DNA of 64,000 nucleotides from NCBI RefSeq assembly GCF_026262505.1, contig NC_067204.1, positions 12,356,522 to 12,420,521 on the forward strand, in the 5' to 3' direction. The notes beneath the pieces are model-generated. The model was not told the DNA's origin. It ran no database searches and was given only the letters and a program-made list of their open reading frames with translations. The position numbers and the translations under genes are program-made. This DNA comes from Trichomonas vaginalis G3. Taxonomy: Eukaryota; Parabasalia; Trichomonadida; Trichomonadidae. Below, one piece after another: positions 1-11,020 of the stretch; the stretch's first letter is position 1, and each line of letters opens with the position of its first letter.

Positions 1-650
1 AGAGCAGACGACATAATATTGAACTATGATTTGGGTTCAAGTGCACCTTTAGAGAATCCGAGTACAAGCGTAAAAGATACTCTTAACAATTTAGATAACA
101 GTTGCAGGAATATCGAAGGTCATGCCAGAAACTTTGAAGCATATGAACTACCAGCAATGTTAGATAAGAAAGCAGACAAAACAGAGCTTCAAACATTAAA
201 GACTGAAATACTTCAAACATTATATCCTGTTGGTTCTATTTATACGTCAATGAACTCAACAAATCCAGAAACAGTTTTAGGTTTTGGTACGTGGAAGCAG
301 ATTGTAGATAAATTCTTATACTGTGCTAGATATTCAAAGCAAACAGGAGGTTCGAAGAAAATTAAAGAAGCAAACCTTCCACCGCACACACTCATACAGG
401 AACTACAAACACAACAGGTAATCATTCACATTCAATAACAAAAAGAGGTTATACAAATCTTGCAGCAGGTTCGGATAGACAGGGAATGAATAGATATGAT
501 ATTTCAAGTGACCCAGTAGATTCAAGCGCAGGTATTTTCTGTGGAACCACAGGAAATCATTCACACACTTTCACAACAAATCCAACAGGCTCGGGTGCAG
601 ATTATATGCCACCATTTGTGACTATATTCGCATGGTACCGCGTTCAATGA
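1..650 (+). pseudogene. fibre-like protein, C-terminal part (element A)
   Basis: The visible part holds the motif YPVGSIYTSMNSTNPETVLG, seen at the C-terminal end of phage tail-fibre and baseplate/collar proteins, and ends near YMPPFVTIFAWYR. An equivalent gene with the same block lies at 40,032-41,565 in element B, where HxH-containing repeats precede it. By analogy it would be a trimeric receptor-binding spike of a virion; this is inference. The gene begins outside the window and is broken. Confidence 0.65.
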
Positions 651-655
651 ACGCG
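639..655. terminator. perfect 8-bp-arm hairpin at the fibre stop
   Basis: CGCGTTCA A TGAACGCG forms a perfect stem with a one-base centre and contains the TGA stop of the fibre gene. Similar short GC-rich hairpins lie at 1926-1938 (GCCGCT/AGCGGC) and near 9345-9355 (GGGCGAAGCCC), next to gene ends in this AT-rich element. A role in 3'-end formation is a guess. Confidence 0.4.
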
Positions 656-690
656 CTTGAGCCTTGAATAAAATCTTTAACTTTACATAA

Positions 691-1775
691 ATGAGCTTGA
701 AAAAGTATTCGAACAACATCCATGGAGGTCATTTAAGAAGTTCAATGAAGCTGCAAAGAGTTGGGGATTTACTAACAGAGCTGAAGTGAAAAGGTTTTTG
801 ACAAAAATGTTGTACATCAAACAAAAATAAACCCTTACGACTACTTTTTACCAATTTACTCCAACACTCCTGACGCATACCAATTTGACACTCTCATTCA
901 AAGCAGAAAAGGAGGACATAAACCATTCCTCATCTTCATTAATGTTAACACTCGTAAAGCATATGCATATCCAATGAAAAATAAAGGAACTCGTGAAGTG
1001 TTTAAGAGTTTTACAAAAGTTTGTAGCAGAACATAGCCCAAGTACTTTAACATCAGACCAAGACAGTGCATACCTCAGCAATGAAATCACAGAATTTCTC
1101 ATTAAGCATAACATAACTCACTACACTACTGAAGACCATAACCATAACATACTCGGCATCATAAACCGCTTCATAAGAACGCTCAGAGATTTAAACCAAG
1201 AGCGAGACTTTACCGAAGAAACAATGAAACATTTTCTCGAAGTATATAATTCCTCAACACATTCTACAACAGGACATACACCAAATTCAATGACACAACA
1301 ACAAGAAGAAAAGTATATACAAAAGAAACGAAGCCAAACACAAAATATCAGAAATTCAACACAATTTACCCTCATTCCTGGTACAAAAGTTCGTGTAGTT
1401 CTTGACGACAAACCGTTGACAAAGAAACGTTTAAGGTTAAGTAGAAACTATTATATCGTAGACTCTACGCAAGGTAATGGATATCTTATAAAAGCTGCTG
1501 ACGACTCTATTGCGTTTTACCCTCGTCACAAATTAGTCGAAAGTAGTAATGGCAAACTTGCTGAAACCATTGACGAAGCAAAGCGAGGAGTGGTTATTGA
1601 AATACTTGGCTACAACATAAACGATGACACTTATAAAGTAAGATATGAAGGAGGCGTTGAAGATGTTATACCATCTAAGAACTTGAGAGAGTCAAAGTCA
1701 ACACATCTGGGGCCATTAGAGCGGGAGTACTGGAAAGACAAAAATAAGCCAGAAAGAATAAGAAAATTCTTCTAA
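691..1775 (+). pseudogene. Polinton integrase (rve/DDE family, element A)
   Basis: Retrovirus-type integrase that would insert the element into host DNA. Recognisable parts are the core-domain start (YQFDTL region), LTSDQDSAYLSNEI around the second acidic position, the helix INRFIRTLRDLNQERDF, and a C-terminal SH3/chromo-like DNA-binding tail (IPGTKVRVVL, NYYIVDS). The element B counterpart at 41,564-42,522 shares the LTSD and MLRDLNQ/TLRDLNQ blocks. Here it follows the fibre gene on the same strand; in B the two genes converge. The gene is broken. Confidence 0.85.
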
Positions 1776-1875
1776 ACTTTTTCATTAGATGTAAATCAGA
1801 CATGAATGAGAACAGTCATGTATTATTAATGGTACCATTTATTTTTGTCATAAATTTACACCAAAAATATATTTT

Positions 1876-1923
1876 AGGTGAAGAGGTGAGATCTCACCCG
1901 TTTTTTCACCTCTTTTTTCACCC
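1876..1923 (+). repeat. 48-bp repeat with GGTGAGATCTCACC core, copy 1
   Basis: The core GGTGAGATCTCACC is a perfect palindrome inside a block built from GGTGAA/TTCACC units. Its reverse complement recurs almost exactly at 3006-3052, so the pair brackets the gene cassette at 2042-2998 as inverted repeats. A third copy lies at 13,386-13,433. Confidence 0.9.
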
Positions 1924-2041
1924 TCGCCGCTTAGCGGCTCAGATTGCTTTAGCTTTCTCATGAATTTTCATGAATTTCCTTAAGACAGAAAAAATAAAGT
2001 TAGTTTTATTTTTATTTATTTTTTTATTTTGTATAAAAGAT

Positions 2042-2998
2042 ATGATTTCAACAATCGGCACAACAACAATTCAAGCCACGAACGGCGGGACTCTGTCCAC
2101 AACTACAGCACCAAACTCGCTAGTCATGAATCCTACGTCAATGTTGGTAGAGATGAAAAGCTTTATTCCTTCTTCATATACTTTTGAAACAGAAATCCAG
2201 AAGATAAAGCAAGAACTTTTAACAAGTAATTTAGACTGTAGTGCGAAAGATGAAACAAATGAACAGTATCTTTATGAAATGGAGGACCTCATCGACCATT
2301 TACCCAAATTGCCTGAAATCCAACAACAAAAGCTCACTATTCCTGAATTCGATGAAATAGAAGTGAAACCAACTGACTCAGTAGAAATTAAGAAGTTCAT
2401 ACGAAAGGTAAATTATGAATTCCTTGGTTTTCATTCATGCAAACCATAAAGTTATGGACAAAGATTGCGACATGGTTTATAAAAATATTTCTGACATATA
2501 TAAATCTGGGGAGTTTAAGACATACGATAACTTTGTTTCATTAGTTGCAAAATGTGTATGGCAGATAAGAGATAAAGATAGAAGAGGCAAAGTATGGAAT
2601 GAACAGATAAAACCAGCAGCTTTTGAGTTAAAGAAAACCATTGACGCTTAGTTGTTCTAGCTGGTTTTATTTCAATGTATAACGCAAAAACGATGCCGCA
2701 ATGTTCAAAATGTAAAGCAGCAATAAGAAAATATAACTACTCAGTCAAAGAGATAGAAAGAATGCGAAACGACTATGCAGACTTAAAGAAAGAAGCAGAA
2801 AAGCCAGCAGAAGATAAAATGGATATGTTGACATTTCTTAATAAAACTATCCAACAGCAGAAGATTTCCTTCTGTCTGACGTCAAGAAGAAATATAAAGA
2901 AACCTTCGCATTGTTAAAACATTCGATGTACTAAAAGAAGAAATAGAAGCTACGAAATTGTTTAGGATTTCAAATATACATCGTACAATTCATGTAAA
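2042..2998 (+). pseudogene. cassette X genes, unknown function (element A)
   Basis: A cluster of reading frames encoding a product I do not recognise. Marked stretches are PNSLVMNPTSMLVEMKSF, YTFETEIQKIKQELL, a basic region near KCVWQIRDKDRRGKVW, and a C-terminal part with a CxxC (QCSKCKAAIRKYNYSVKEIE) followed by charged helix. Clearly homologous DNA occurs at 46,461-47,351 in element B, also directly upstream of the same two KilA-N genes. The cassette is flanked here by 48-bp inverted repeats. The frame is broken in both copies. A partner or regulator of the KilA-N proteins is possible but unproven. Confidence 0.6.
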
Positions 2999-3005
2999 AA
3001 CGCTT

Positions 3006-3052
3006 GTGAAAAAAAGAGGTGAAAAAACAGGTGAGATCTCACCTCTTCACCT
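3006..3052 (-). repeat. 48-bp repeat with GGTGAGATCTCACC core, copy 2
   Basis: Near-exact inverse of 1876-1923, closing the bracket around cassette X. It contains the same 14-bp perfect palindrome. Confidence 0.9.
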
Positions 3053-3125
3053 CAACATTATTTTTATTGAATTCAGCCACAAAAATAATGAATTTTCATT
3101 AGTTATTTTGTATGTAATGACAGTA

Positions 3126-3734
3126 ATGACAAACATTGAGTTTGAAACAGTTAGAAAGATAGACAATGACACCAAAGTGTTAGAATAGGTGATTTAAACG
3201 TAAGATACTCAAAGAAATACAACAAATATTCTTTGTCAGATATTATATCTCCATCTGGAAAGAAAACAAACGACTGGGTAGAAATGCTTCAACTCAGAAA
3301 ATTTTGACAAGAAATCCTGAGCTTATGATATCAGTAGCATTTCATGGAACAAGAGCATATCTTATAGACAAAAGTCTTATACCAATAGTTTTGTTATGGT
3401 TAGACCCAGTTGTTGGATATAACTTCATAACATATGGTTCATTCGATACGGAACGTTGCAGTGAAGGCTTACTTACATCGTTCAGAAACCGAAGGACTTC
3501 AACACAAAAAAGATATAAGATAGGAAGGACATATAATATAACTCAAAGATATGACAGTACAGTCAATAGAGTCAAGGTTGTGTTTGTTAATGATATGAGA
3601 GCTGCTGAAACAGAACTGCTTGAAGTTTTTGAGAAAATGTATGGTGCTCCCACAAAGGTAAAGAAACGTTTGAAGTAGATGAGATAGATAAAGCTATAAA
3701 AATTATTGACGAAGTTGCTGAAAAATACATGTAA
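3126..3734 (+). pseudogene. KilA-N + T5orf172 (GIY-YIG-like) protein (element A)
   Basis: Close relative of the open gene at 48,240-48,851 (203 aa). The N-terminal half is KilA-N-like DNA binding and the C-terminal half is T5orf172-like: YKIGRTYNITQRYDS, VVFVNDMRAAETELLE, FEKMYGAPTK. Such proteins are common in large DNA viruses, phages and virophages and probably bind or nick DNA. It is the middle gene of the three-gene island shared with element B. The reading frame is broken in this copy. Confidence 0.75.
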
Positions 3735-3823
3735 AGCGTTTATTTTTGGTCTTTTGTGAAAGTCAGAAAATAAAGTTAGTTTATTTTTATTTATTTTTTT
3801 TTATTTTGTATGTAAAGACAGTA

Positions 3824-4652
3824 ATGACAACATCAGAGAACACAACAACAGTTATAGTCCATGAAGCTATTAAATGAAGAATACGAATACATACACATAT
3901 AACAAACAACTTCGCCTCATCGTTCGGTCAAAGATGACATGTACCAAATGCAAAGTATAATGAATGCTCTTCGTTCTACAAAGCAAGCATATATCATTGG
4001 TTTGAAAACCAACAGACAAAAGAACTTTAGAAAGAATTTCCTCATATGATTGCTTCCCTCGGAAAACCGAGAGAAGAGATTCCGTACGAAAATCGCAAGA
4101 ATTTGGCTCCTGGTTTGAAAGGTTATTATGTTCATAGACTTTTAGTAAATGCTGTAGCAATGTGGGCTTCACCTCGTTATGCTTGTTATATTTTCATGAT
4201 GTTAGATGAACTATATAAAGCAGAACGTGGAGAGATGGAAAAGAAACTTCAAGCAAAAGATGAAGTCATTGAATCCAAAGACAAAAGCATACAGAAAAGA
4301 ATACCGCGTTCGTACCAAAAGGAAAGGAAAAGAGTTATAAGTATATGATATATACTGAAGAGTTGGAGAAAGAAGAAGATAAAGATATGGTTATGTTACA
4401 TTTAGTCAGAAGAAACAACAAGAGCTTTTATGACTTAGCTAAATATATAAATCTGACAGAAACTGGTTCTATCGTGAAAACTTACCGATTTCAATGACAC
4501 CGAATGAGCAAATAAAGGAAATTGTCAAAAATACTCTTCCTCAAACACACTATGACATCAAAGGTTGCACAATACTTACATTCAAAGAAGACTTAACATT
4601 ACTGAAGGAAAAAATAACAGAATATTTCGATAACTTCAAAGAGGAAGAATAA
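3824..4652 (+). pseudogene. KilA-N domain protein (element A)
   Basis: Contains a KilA-N-like core (LKGYYVHRLLVNAVAMWASP, RYACYIFMMLDELYKAE) followed by a charged C-terminal part (KRIPRS, ILTFKEDL). The counterpart in element B lies at 48,940-49,717. It is the last gene of the shared island and is preceded by the island's common leader (AATAAAGTTAGTTT... TTTTGTATGTAA). The gene is broken. Family role, from general knowledge: viral DNA-binding or regulatory protein. Confidence 0.7.
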
Positions 4653-4696
4653 AAAAATCTAAGCTAATTTTATTTTTTTATAAAATTTTATCTCAT

Positions 4697-4915
4697 ATGA
4701 AAGAACATGAATTTAGAATATTCGGAACTCATGACAGAAGAAGAGAACGAACAACATGTAAAAGATATGCAAAATTTCTGAAGACATACAAAGCATTTAA
4801 ACAATATCTAAATGCTTCTAAAGATTATGCAAAATTTCTGAAGGTATATAAAGCTTATGAAAAAGCGTATGAAAAGTTTATACATTGGGGAATTGTTGTA
4901 AAAATATCCATATGA
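4697..4915 (+). CDS. small Lys/Tyr-rich ORF with an internal repeat
   Basis: A 72-aa frame in which YAKFLKTYKAFKQYL and YAKFLKVYKAYEKAYEKF form an imperfect internal duplication. It overlaps the 3' end of the convergent minus-strand ORF, and no relative is visible elsewhere in the window. It may be a real small gene or the tail of the preceding KilA region. Confidence 0.25.
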   Translation: MKEHEFRIFGTHDRRRERTTCKRYAKFLKTYKAFKQYLNASKDYAKFLKVYKAYEKAYEKFIHWGIVVKISI

Positions 4916-5414
4916 AGACTAACCAAAAATATATTTTTTGCTTAATAGCTTCAGGGTCTATTTCTTCAACCATTTCACTTCCTTCGTCAATGTCAATAGA
5001 AGCTTCTTCAACCTTTGGTAAGAATTTCTGTATAACATCTTTGTTCGTTATTGTCTTCAGAGATGAAGGATAATATTTCACATTTGTTTCACCCTTCTTA
5101 TATTCTTTCTGTTCGGAAAGATTTAAAGCAATACTGAAGAAGTCAACGTTAGAGTTCTTTATGACAGTATAATGAGTATCTTTGACATTCACGAAGAAAC
5201 TCTTTTGTTTCAAAACTACTGCTAACTCTTGTGAAGTATAACGTTTGCGGTCAATGACGATAGCTAATGGTCTGACATACTGACCAAACTTAGATTCTTT
5301 CACAAACTTCTTGTTAAAGATAACATTAACATTTGAAGCATTATTGAACTCATTCTTGATGGCAGTAGCGAGAGCATTGTATGAAAAGAACTTGCAATCT
5401 TGCATGTGTTTCAT
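4878..5414 (-). CDS. hypothetical element protein (element A)
   Basis: A 178-aa open frame starting MKHMQDCKFFSYNALATAI with an acidic C-terminal part (EEASIDIDEGSEMVEEIDPE). The last stretch is hydrophobic and overlaps the convergent ORF, so the natural stop may be uncertain. I do not recognise the family. It lies between the KilA island and the polymerase, on the opposite strand to both. The position and acidic tail recall the unknown gene at 51,626-52,045 in element B, but the sequences are not clearly alike. Confidence 0.45.
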   Translation of the reverse strand: MKHMQDCKFFSYNALATAIKNEFNNASNVNVIFNKKFVKESKFGQYVRPLAIVIDRKRYTSQELAVVLKQKSFFVNVKDTHYTVIKNSNVDFFSIALNLSEQKEYKKGETNVKYYPSSLKTITNKDVIQKFLPKVEEASIDIDEGSEMVEEIDPEAIKQKIYFWLVFIWIFLQQFPNV

Positions 5415-5507
5415 TAAAATAAAAATATTAAATTATTTTGAAAAATAAACTTAAAAAAATCTAATCTAATTTTTTCAAAAAAATATTTTTTTTATTTCCT
5501 ACTAAAG

Positions 5508-8500
5508 ATGTATCGGAAGTTGTCTAAGTTAGAACACTCGGAAATAAAACAACTTCTAACAGAAGCTAGCATAGATGTTGCAAAACATTACGCAACAAAC
5601 AAAAAAGCACTCGCTGACTTCATTAAAGACTATAATGGTGCAATAAGTTATGATAGAATTCATGAGTTCATAAAGCCGCAACGCAGCGAGGACGAAGTCC
5701 ATGCAAGAGCATTTCCTTTAAATGACGTTGCTATTGACTTATATCATAGACGTTCAGTACCTCATGAAGTAAGAGAGAAATGTTTGACATAACAAATGCA
5801 AACGTTGGTGAAACAAGAAGAAGAGACGACACACTGAAACAACAGAGAAGAGAGATGTTTAATAGCGCTATAGAACAAGTTCGCAAAGCTAACGATGTCC
5901 TTCGTTCCATTGACGACAAACCAAAAGAAGGTGAGAGATGGTTAAAGAAAGATGAAGAGAATAGGAAGAGAAATGTGAAGTCAGGCAATAGACTCATTGA
6001 CTTTAACATCGAAGCTTTAGATGAACCAAACAGAGACTACTTACACAAACATTTCGGTAAGGTTTTTCATGAGACTCTTAGAGAAAATTAAAATAAACTC
6101 ACAACAGAGATGGATGGTATGTTATAAACTTGGTGGAAAGTATGAATGTTCTACGTTAAACCTCAATAATATTGGAACATTACTACATCAGCTCTTGAAG
6201 GAGAACTTTATATCAGAGATAGAAAGCAAATGCTGCAGGTATTGTTGAAATGCACTATGACTTCTTCTTGACAAACATAAAGAATCTTACTGAAATAAAG
6301 ATGTATGATTTAACAGAATATGAAGGCTTAACGATGTCAGATGTAAAGAAAGGCAAACCAAAAAAGAGACCATAATAGAGATGGCACACTGACAAATGAC
6401 CAGAAAGCCATTTTGGAAGCTCTTAAGCAAACAGGAAACCCAGCACTTATAGAAAGCTTTTGGAAAGATAATGGTGAAAAGAAAGTTTTATAAGAAGAGA
6501 AGCGGTCAGTTCTGGAAGTATCTTTGCACATTACCTATAAATCTTGAGCGCTACCAAATCTTCAATGAATTGAACAAAAGAACTGCAAACTTATGACAGA
6601 AGACAATTGTTTCGTTTATGCTTGCATTCAGGCTGGAGTAAATGAGAGAAACTATTGACCACATGAGAGAAGTCATTCGTGTTAGAGACTTTCCTCAAAG
6701 TAAAGTACAAGAAATTTCTGACGCAACAGGTATAGCATTTAATGTTACCATTGGTTACTTCAATGACTCAAGACATAATGAAATAAAGAGATACATACCA
6801 AAAGAATGTGAAACTGTCGAACTATTGACTTACTTCTTGTTGAAGACCACTACATGCTAAATGAAAGATTACCAATGACAACATACTTCATTCGAAACTA
6901 TATAGAAATCTTGAAGGAGTGTGGTGGAATGAACATTGAGAAACAAATGAAATTTATACAAAGAGAGAAGATAAATATGTAGTTCGTTATGATAGAACAA
7001 CAACCGTTATGGGATGTTATGAAAACATTGTGGGAGTGCAAATATTTCGAACCTAATTTCTTATGGAGAACTTTTCACATATACGACTGACTTATATAAA
7101 CAGAACCTTGCACCATTTTAAAGATTGACATATGCTCCAAAGTATTGTGTACAACTGAAGAAGAAAGCCGAGTCAAAAGAAGTAATAAAAATAAGTGCAA
7201 GTTCATTCCTGAGCACGTTTTCTTTGCTGACTTTGAGTGTAGCACAGACGGCTTTCATAAAGCTTTTAACATCTGTTATGACAGTGAAGATGGTTCAGTG
7301 AGTGAAAGCATTTGGGGTCAGAACTGTGCAACAGAATTTTTGGAACGACTTCCTGACAAGAGTTTAATATATTTCCATAACCTCAGTTATGATATAAACT
7401 TCATCTTAAGACACATGACAGAAGTGAAAGGAACTCCATCATTAAAGGTTCACGAACAATGCAAATAACTGGCTTATTATAAAGGAAGGGCAATTATTAT
7501 AAAAGACTCTTACAGTGTTATAAATAAGAAGCTTAAACGTATTTCCTGCTATGTTTAACTTACAAACAGAGACCGAAAGAAGTATTCCATACAACTACTA
7601 CAGCAGTGTTTTGTTAGCAAATGACAACAGAACTGGTGTCATTTCTGAAGCATGTAAGTTTGTAAAAGATATTGATACATTCATGAAAAACATAGATTCC
7701 ATCAAAGGTTGTAGAATAGATGAGAACCACTTCGACTTAGAAAATTATAGCACATTTTATTGCAAACAAGATGTAAGAATTTTAAGAGAAGGTTTTGTTA
7801 AGTTCCGCAATGACATATTAAAAGAAATTGATTTAAACGTTTATGACTACGTTAGTATTTGTTCAATTGCTAACAAATTGTTTGAGAACAGAGTGTACTT
7901 CCCGAATGGAAATTTATATGACCTCTCAAATAAACCAAGAGAATTTATTTCACGCTGTATTCAAGGTGGAAGATGTATGCTGTCAGATAACATTAAACAA
8001 AAGAGCGAAAAGAAACTCATTGCTGACTTCGACGCTGTTTCATTATATCCATCAGCTATAGCAAGACTTTATACTTTAGAAGGTATTCCAAAGGTTATGA
8101 AGAAAGAAATGTTAAGCACAGAGTATCTCATGAGACATTTATTCGATGACGACCAAAAGGAACCCATTGGTGAAAAGTTTATGTCTGGCTTTCTTTGTTC
8201 TCATTAGATAACAAGATTGGAATACATAGACACTTTCCTTTAATAGTTTGTGACCCTGAACTAAATCCAGAACTCAACGTTCCCGAGAAGTTCAAACACT
8301 TGCTGTTTAATGTATTGTACCATATAACATTACAAGACCTCATAAAATATCAAGGTGTCAAATGTGAAGTGTTGCAAGGATACTATTACGATGGAAACAG
8401 AGATATTAGAATAAGAGATAAAGTAAAGAAGTTGTTTGAGTTAAGGTTAAAGTATAAGAAAGAAGGAAATCCTTTGCAAGAAAATATAAAGCTCATTCTG

Positions 8501-9308
8501 AACAGTATTTATGGCAAAACTATTCTATCTCCTATTGAGTCAAAAATAACCATAGTAAATGACAAAGATGCTATAAGATTATGCCATCAGAAACTACAAC
8601 CATATAGTGAAGTTCGAAGGTTTGGATGGTTCAGATAAAACTATTTTCAAGCTAACGAAAAGCATTTGCAGACACTTTAACTTCTGTCCACTTGGTGTTA
8701 ACATTCTGTCTATGTCGAAGAGAATAATGTGTGAAGTATTCTGTACTGTGAGGACTTAGGAATGGACATCTTTTATAAGCGATACGGACAGTATGCATCT
8801 CTACAATGAAGATATCCCTCGTTTAGCTGAAGAGTTGAGAAACGTTATGGAAGAGTTCTCATTGGTAAAAACCTTGGTCAATTTCATAGCGACTTTGCAG
8901 AAATAACACCTGGAAAACAAAGTTTAGCATACAAGTCAATATTTTGTGGAAAGAAGATTACTATAGACTTACTCACGAATGATTTAAATGAAGTTGCATT
9001 TCACTGCAGAATGAAAGGCGTGAAGCAAGATGTTATTGCTTTAACCGCTAATGAAATGTTTCCTGACTCTGTTCAGTGTTTCTATGATGAAGATAAAGGT
9101 TTAATGGTTCCGCAAGGAACATATGACAAAGACTCTGAGTTCAGTTTAATGAAACTTTACAAAGCACTTTATGACGGTCAAGAGATTGGATTTGACTTAT
9201 GTAAGTCATGTCAACCTTGCTTTGAAGAGAAGTTTAACTTCTCAATAACGACTAAAACAAGCTTTATTCGTAAGTTGAATTCTGAGGTCATTTATTTTTG
9301 TCAGCAAT
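5508..9308 (+). pseudogene. protein-primed DNA polymerase B (element A)
   Basis: Polinton replicative polymerase. Visible parts in order: a charged N-terminal region from MYRKLSKLEHSEIKQLL (about 5508 on); a stretch around 6600-6860 of the type found before the exonuclease in such polymerases; the exonuclease motif FFADFECS with FHNLSYDINFIL (about 7200-7400); motif A DFDAVSLYPSAIA (about 8020-8060); motif B ILNSIYGKT (about 8490-8520); motif C-like SDTDS (about 8770-8800); and a thumb with RMKGVKQD and CGKK. These motifs identify the family with confidence. The gene is broken in many places and is a fossil. Confidence 0.9.
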
Positions 9309-9386
9309 GAGGTCATTCGTGATAAAATAAAACTAGCGGCAAGGGCGAAGCCCATGTGGTCATTTACAATACTGCGATGGTAGAGT

Positions 9387-10227
9387 TTAAGAGTTGTGCT
9401 TCAATGTAGAGACAGTCCTTATGGTCTGGAGGTAAGAACACTGGCAGTTATTGTCATGAGTGGAGAACATGTCTATCCAAAACTCACGATTGAAGCCAGT
9501 TAATTTATAGTATTTAGGATTTGGCAGTGGTGTAGTTCTTGTATGACCAATGAACTCATTTTCAACGCCTTTGGCTATATTAGAGAAAAGAATAGCTTGC
9601 TTTCTATCCCAAATACCAGGTGTTACAATCTTTGAAAAATCATTTTTCCTCGGAAGCATTGCATCATAATTGAAAACATTCTTGAAATCATCACTTGGTT
9701 CAGAGATTTGAAATCTTATACGGAATGGATTTTCTTTCTTTTTAGCGACTTCATTGAATGGTGAGAATACAACAAACTGACAGTCATGTGTTCCATCTTC
9801 ATTTTCATTAAATTCATAATGAAAGTCTATAAGTTGTGGCTGACTACCTTCTTCTTTCAGTTGTGCAAGAAACTCACGTAAAGGCTGTAAAGTTTGTACT
9901 TCAATGTTAAACTTTTTCTCGAACATTTCATTAAATGAAATCATAATCATTGCAACAATGTTGTATCGTCTTTAAAGTATTTGTATATGTGAATGTTTTG
10001 GGCGCTTAAAGACTGTTCGTCATTTTCTATCTCGACTTGAAGTATAAAGTCAACCTTTCTGAAGCAGAGTCACGTGTTATATACATATTTGTTATGCCAA
10101 TGTACTTCTCTTCATTTATGTTCACAATCCAGTCTGTTGGAAACTTAAACGTTACTCTTGTTCCCTTTATTTTGACGTCAGGGTTTTCACTACTGAACGC
10201 AACAGATAAAGGTATTTGTCTATACAT
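9387..10227 (-). pseudogene. minus-strand structural-gene candidate, family F (element A)
   Basis: The N-terminal part reads GTRVTFKFPTDWIVNINEEK with KYIGITNMYI. The C-terminal part has a FHYEFNENEDGTHDCQFVVF block and FRIRFQISEPSDDF. The same pattern (F-x-P-x-x-W, later K-x-IG-F/I, then a beta-rich half) appears in two element B genes, 39,170-40,015 and 44,857-45,690. All three neighbour structural or fibre genes. A jelly-roll minor capsid or penton-like role is possible; I cannot prove it from sequence. Confidence 0.5.
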
Positions 10228-10251
10228 TTAATTCGGATAAAAATAAACCAT

Positions 10252-10515
10252 TTACTCTTTCTTTGCTTTTGCTTCTTCTCTAGCTTTTGCTTCAGCTTCT
10301 TCTCTAGCTTTCTTCGCCAGTAGTCTTGGGTTCTTTTTGTCTTCCAGCAGCTAATGCAGCAAGTTGTTTTTCACTAAGTTTTCTCTTGGTCTCTCTGGCT
10401 TTTGTTCTTGTTTTTGTTCCTTCAGTTCGGATAAAATTTGCTCACGAATTTCTTTCTTCAATGCTTCAACATCTATGACCCCCTGGGTCTTGTCCGTAGG
10501 GCTTGTCTGAGTCAT
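10252..10515 (-). pseudogene. small charged Lys/Glu/Gln-rich protein (element A)
   Basis: Starts MTQTSPTDKTQGVIDVEALK and is rich in K, E and Q (EQKQEQKPERPRE), with a K/A/E helix repeat before the stop (AREEAEAKAREEAKAKKE). Low complexity suggests a coiled coil or disordered scaffold. It lies between the family F gene and a divergent small plus-strand gene. No family recognised. Confidence 0.4.
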
Positions 10516-10560
10516 TTGACTGCAGATAAAAAACAAAATTAAAACTTTAACCGATGTAAA

Positions 10561-10993
10561 ATGAGCTTGTCAAAATCAGAGCGAGAGTCTATTATATTAA
10601 ATGACGCAAGAGGAATACAACATCCTTTCTATTACGTAAGTCAGAGTAAAGATGGTAAAATATACGTAAGAAAAAGAAAGGTTCCATTAGCGAATGCAGA
10701 AAGCGACAACATTAAGGTGTATGGCAAGGGTGAGTCCACGAAGCCCATGTTAAGCCTTCTTATTCAAACTGAAAAGTCAATAGAACCAGAAGAAAAGAAG
10801 CCAATGTACTTTCAATAACGAACCAAGAGCTTATGCAAAGTTCGTGAATTTCATTGAAAAACAAACCGAGTCAAAGAATCCTGACCCGCCAGTGAAAGAA
10901 GTTGAGACAAAAGAGAATGTACAGTTCATTGAAAATGTCAAGAAACAACTTCCACCACGAATGCCAAGAAGAAGAGTGAGAATAATGAAGTAA
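10561..10993 (+). pseudogene. small basic protein with Y-V/DG motif (element A)
   Basis: N-terminal block SIILNDARGIQHPFYYVSQS with SKDGKIYVRKRK, and a basic C-terminal end (PPRMPRRRVRIMK). The pattern (small residues, aromatic-V, then K-D/N-G, then a basic strand) recurs at 13,133-13,369 and in element B at 43,132-43,715. It lies immediately upstream of the capsid-like gene, so it may be a virion or assembly protein, by position only. Broken. Confidence 0.45.
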
Positions 10994-11020
10994 ATAGATA
11001 TTTTTATCCGAAGTAAATAC

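Noticed and set aside
3118-3814. GTATGT before island genes as an intron 5' splice site
   Set aside because: No matching ACTAACACACAG-type 3' signal follows and the ATG comes within 10-15 bases.
4046-4172. Minus-strand ORFs overlapping the KilA-N gene (3870-4172, 3917-4135)
   Set aside because: Antisense shadows of a recognisable KilA-N coding region.
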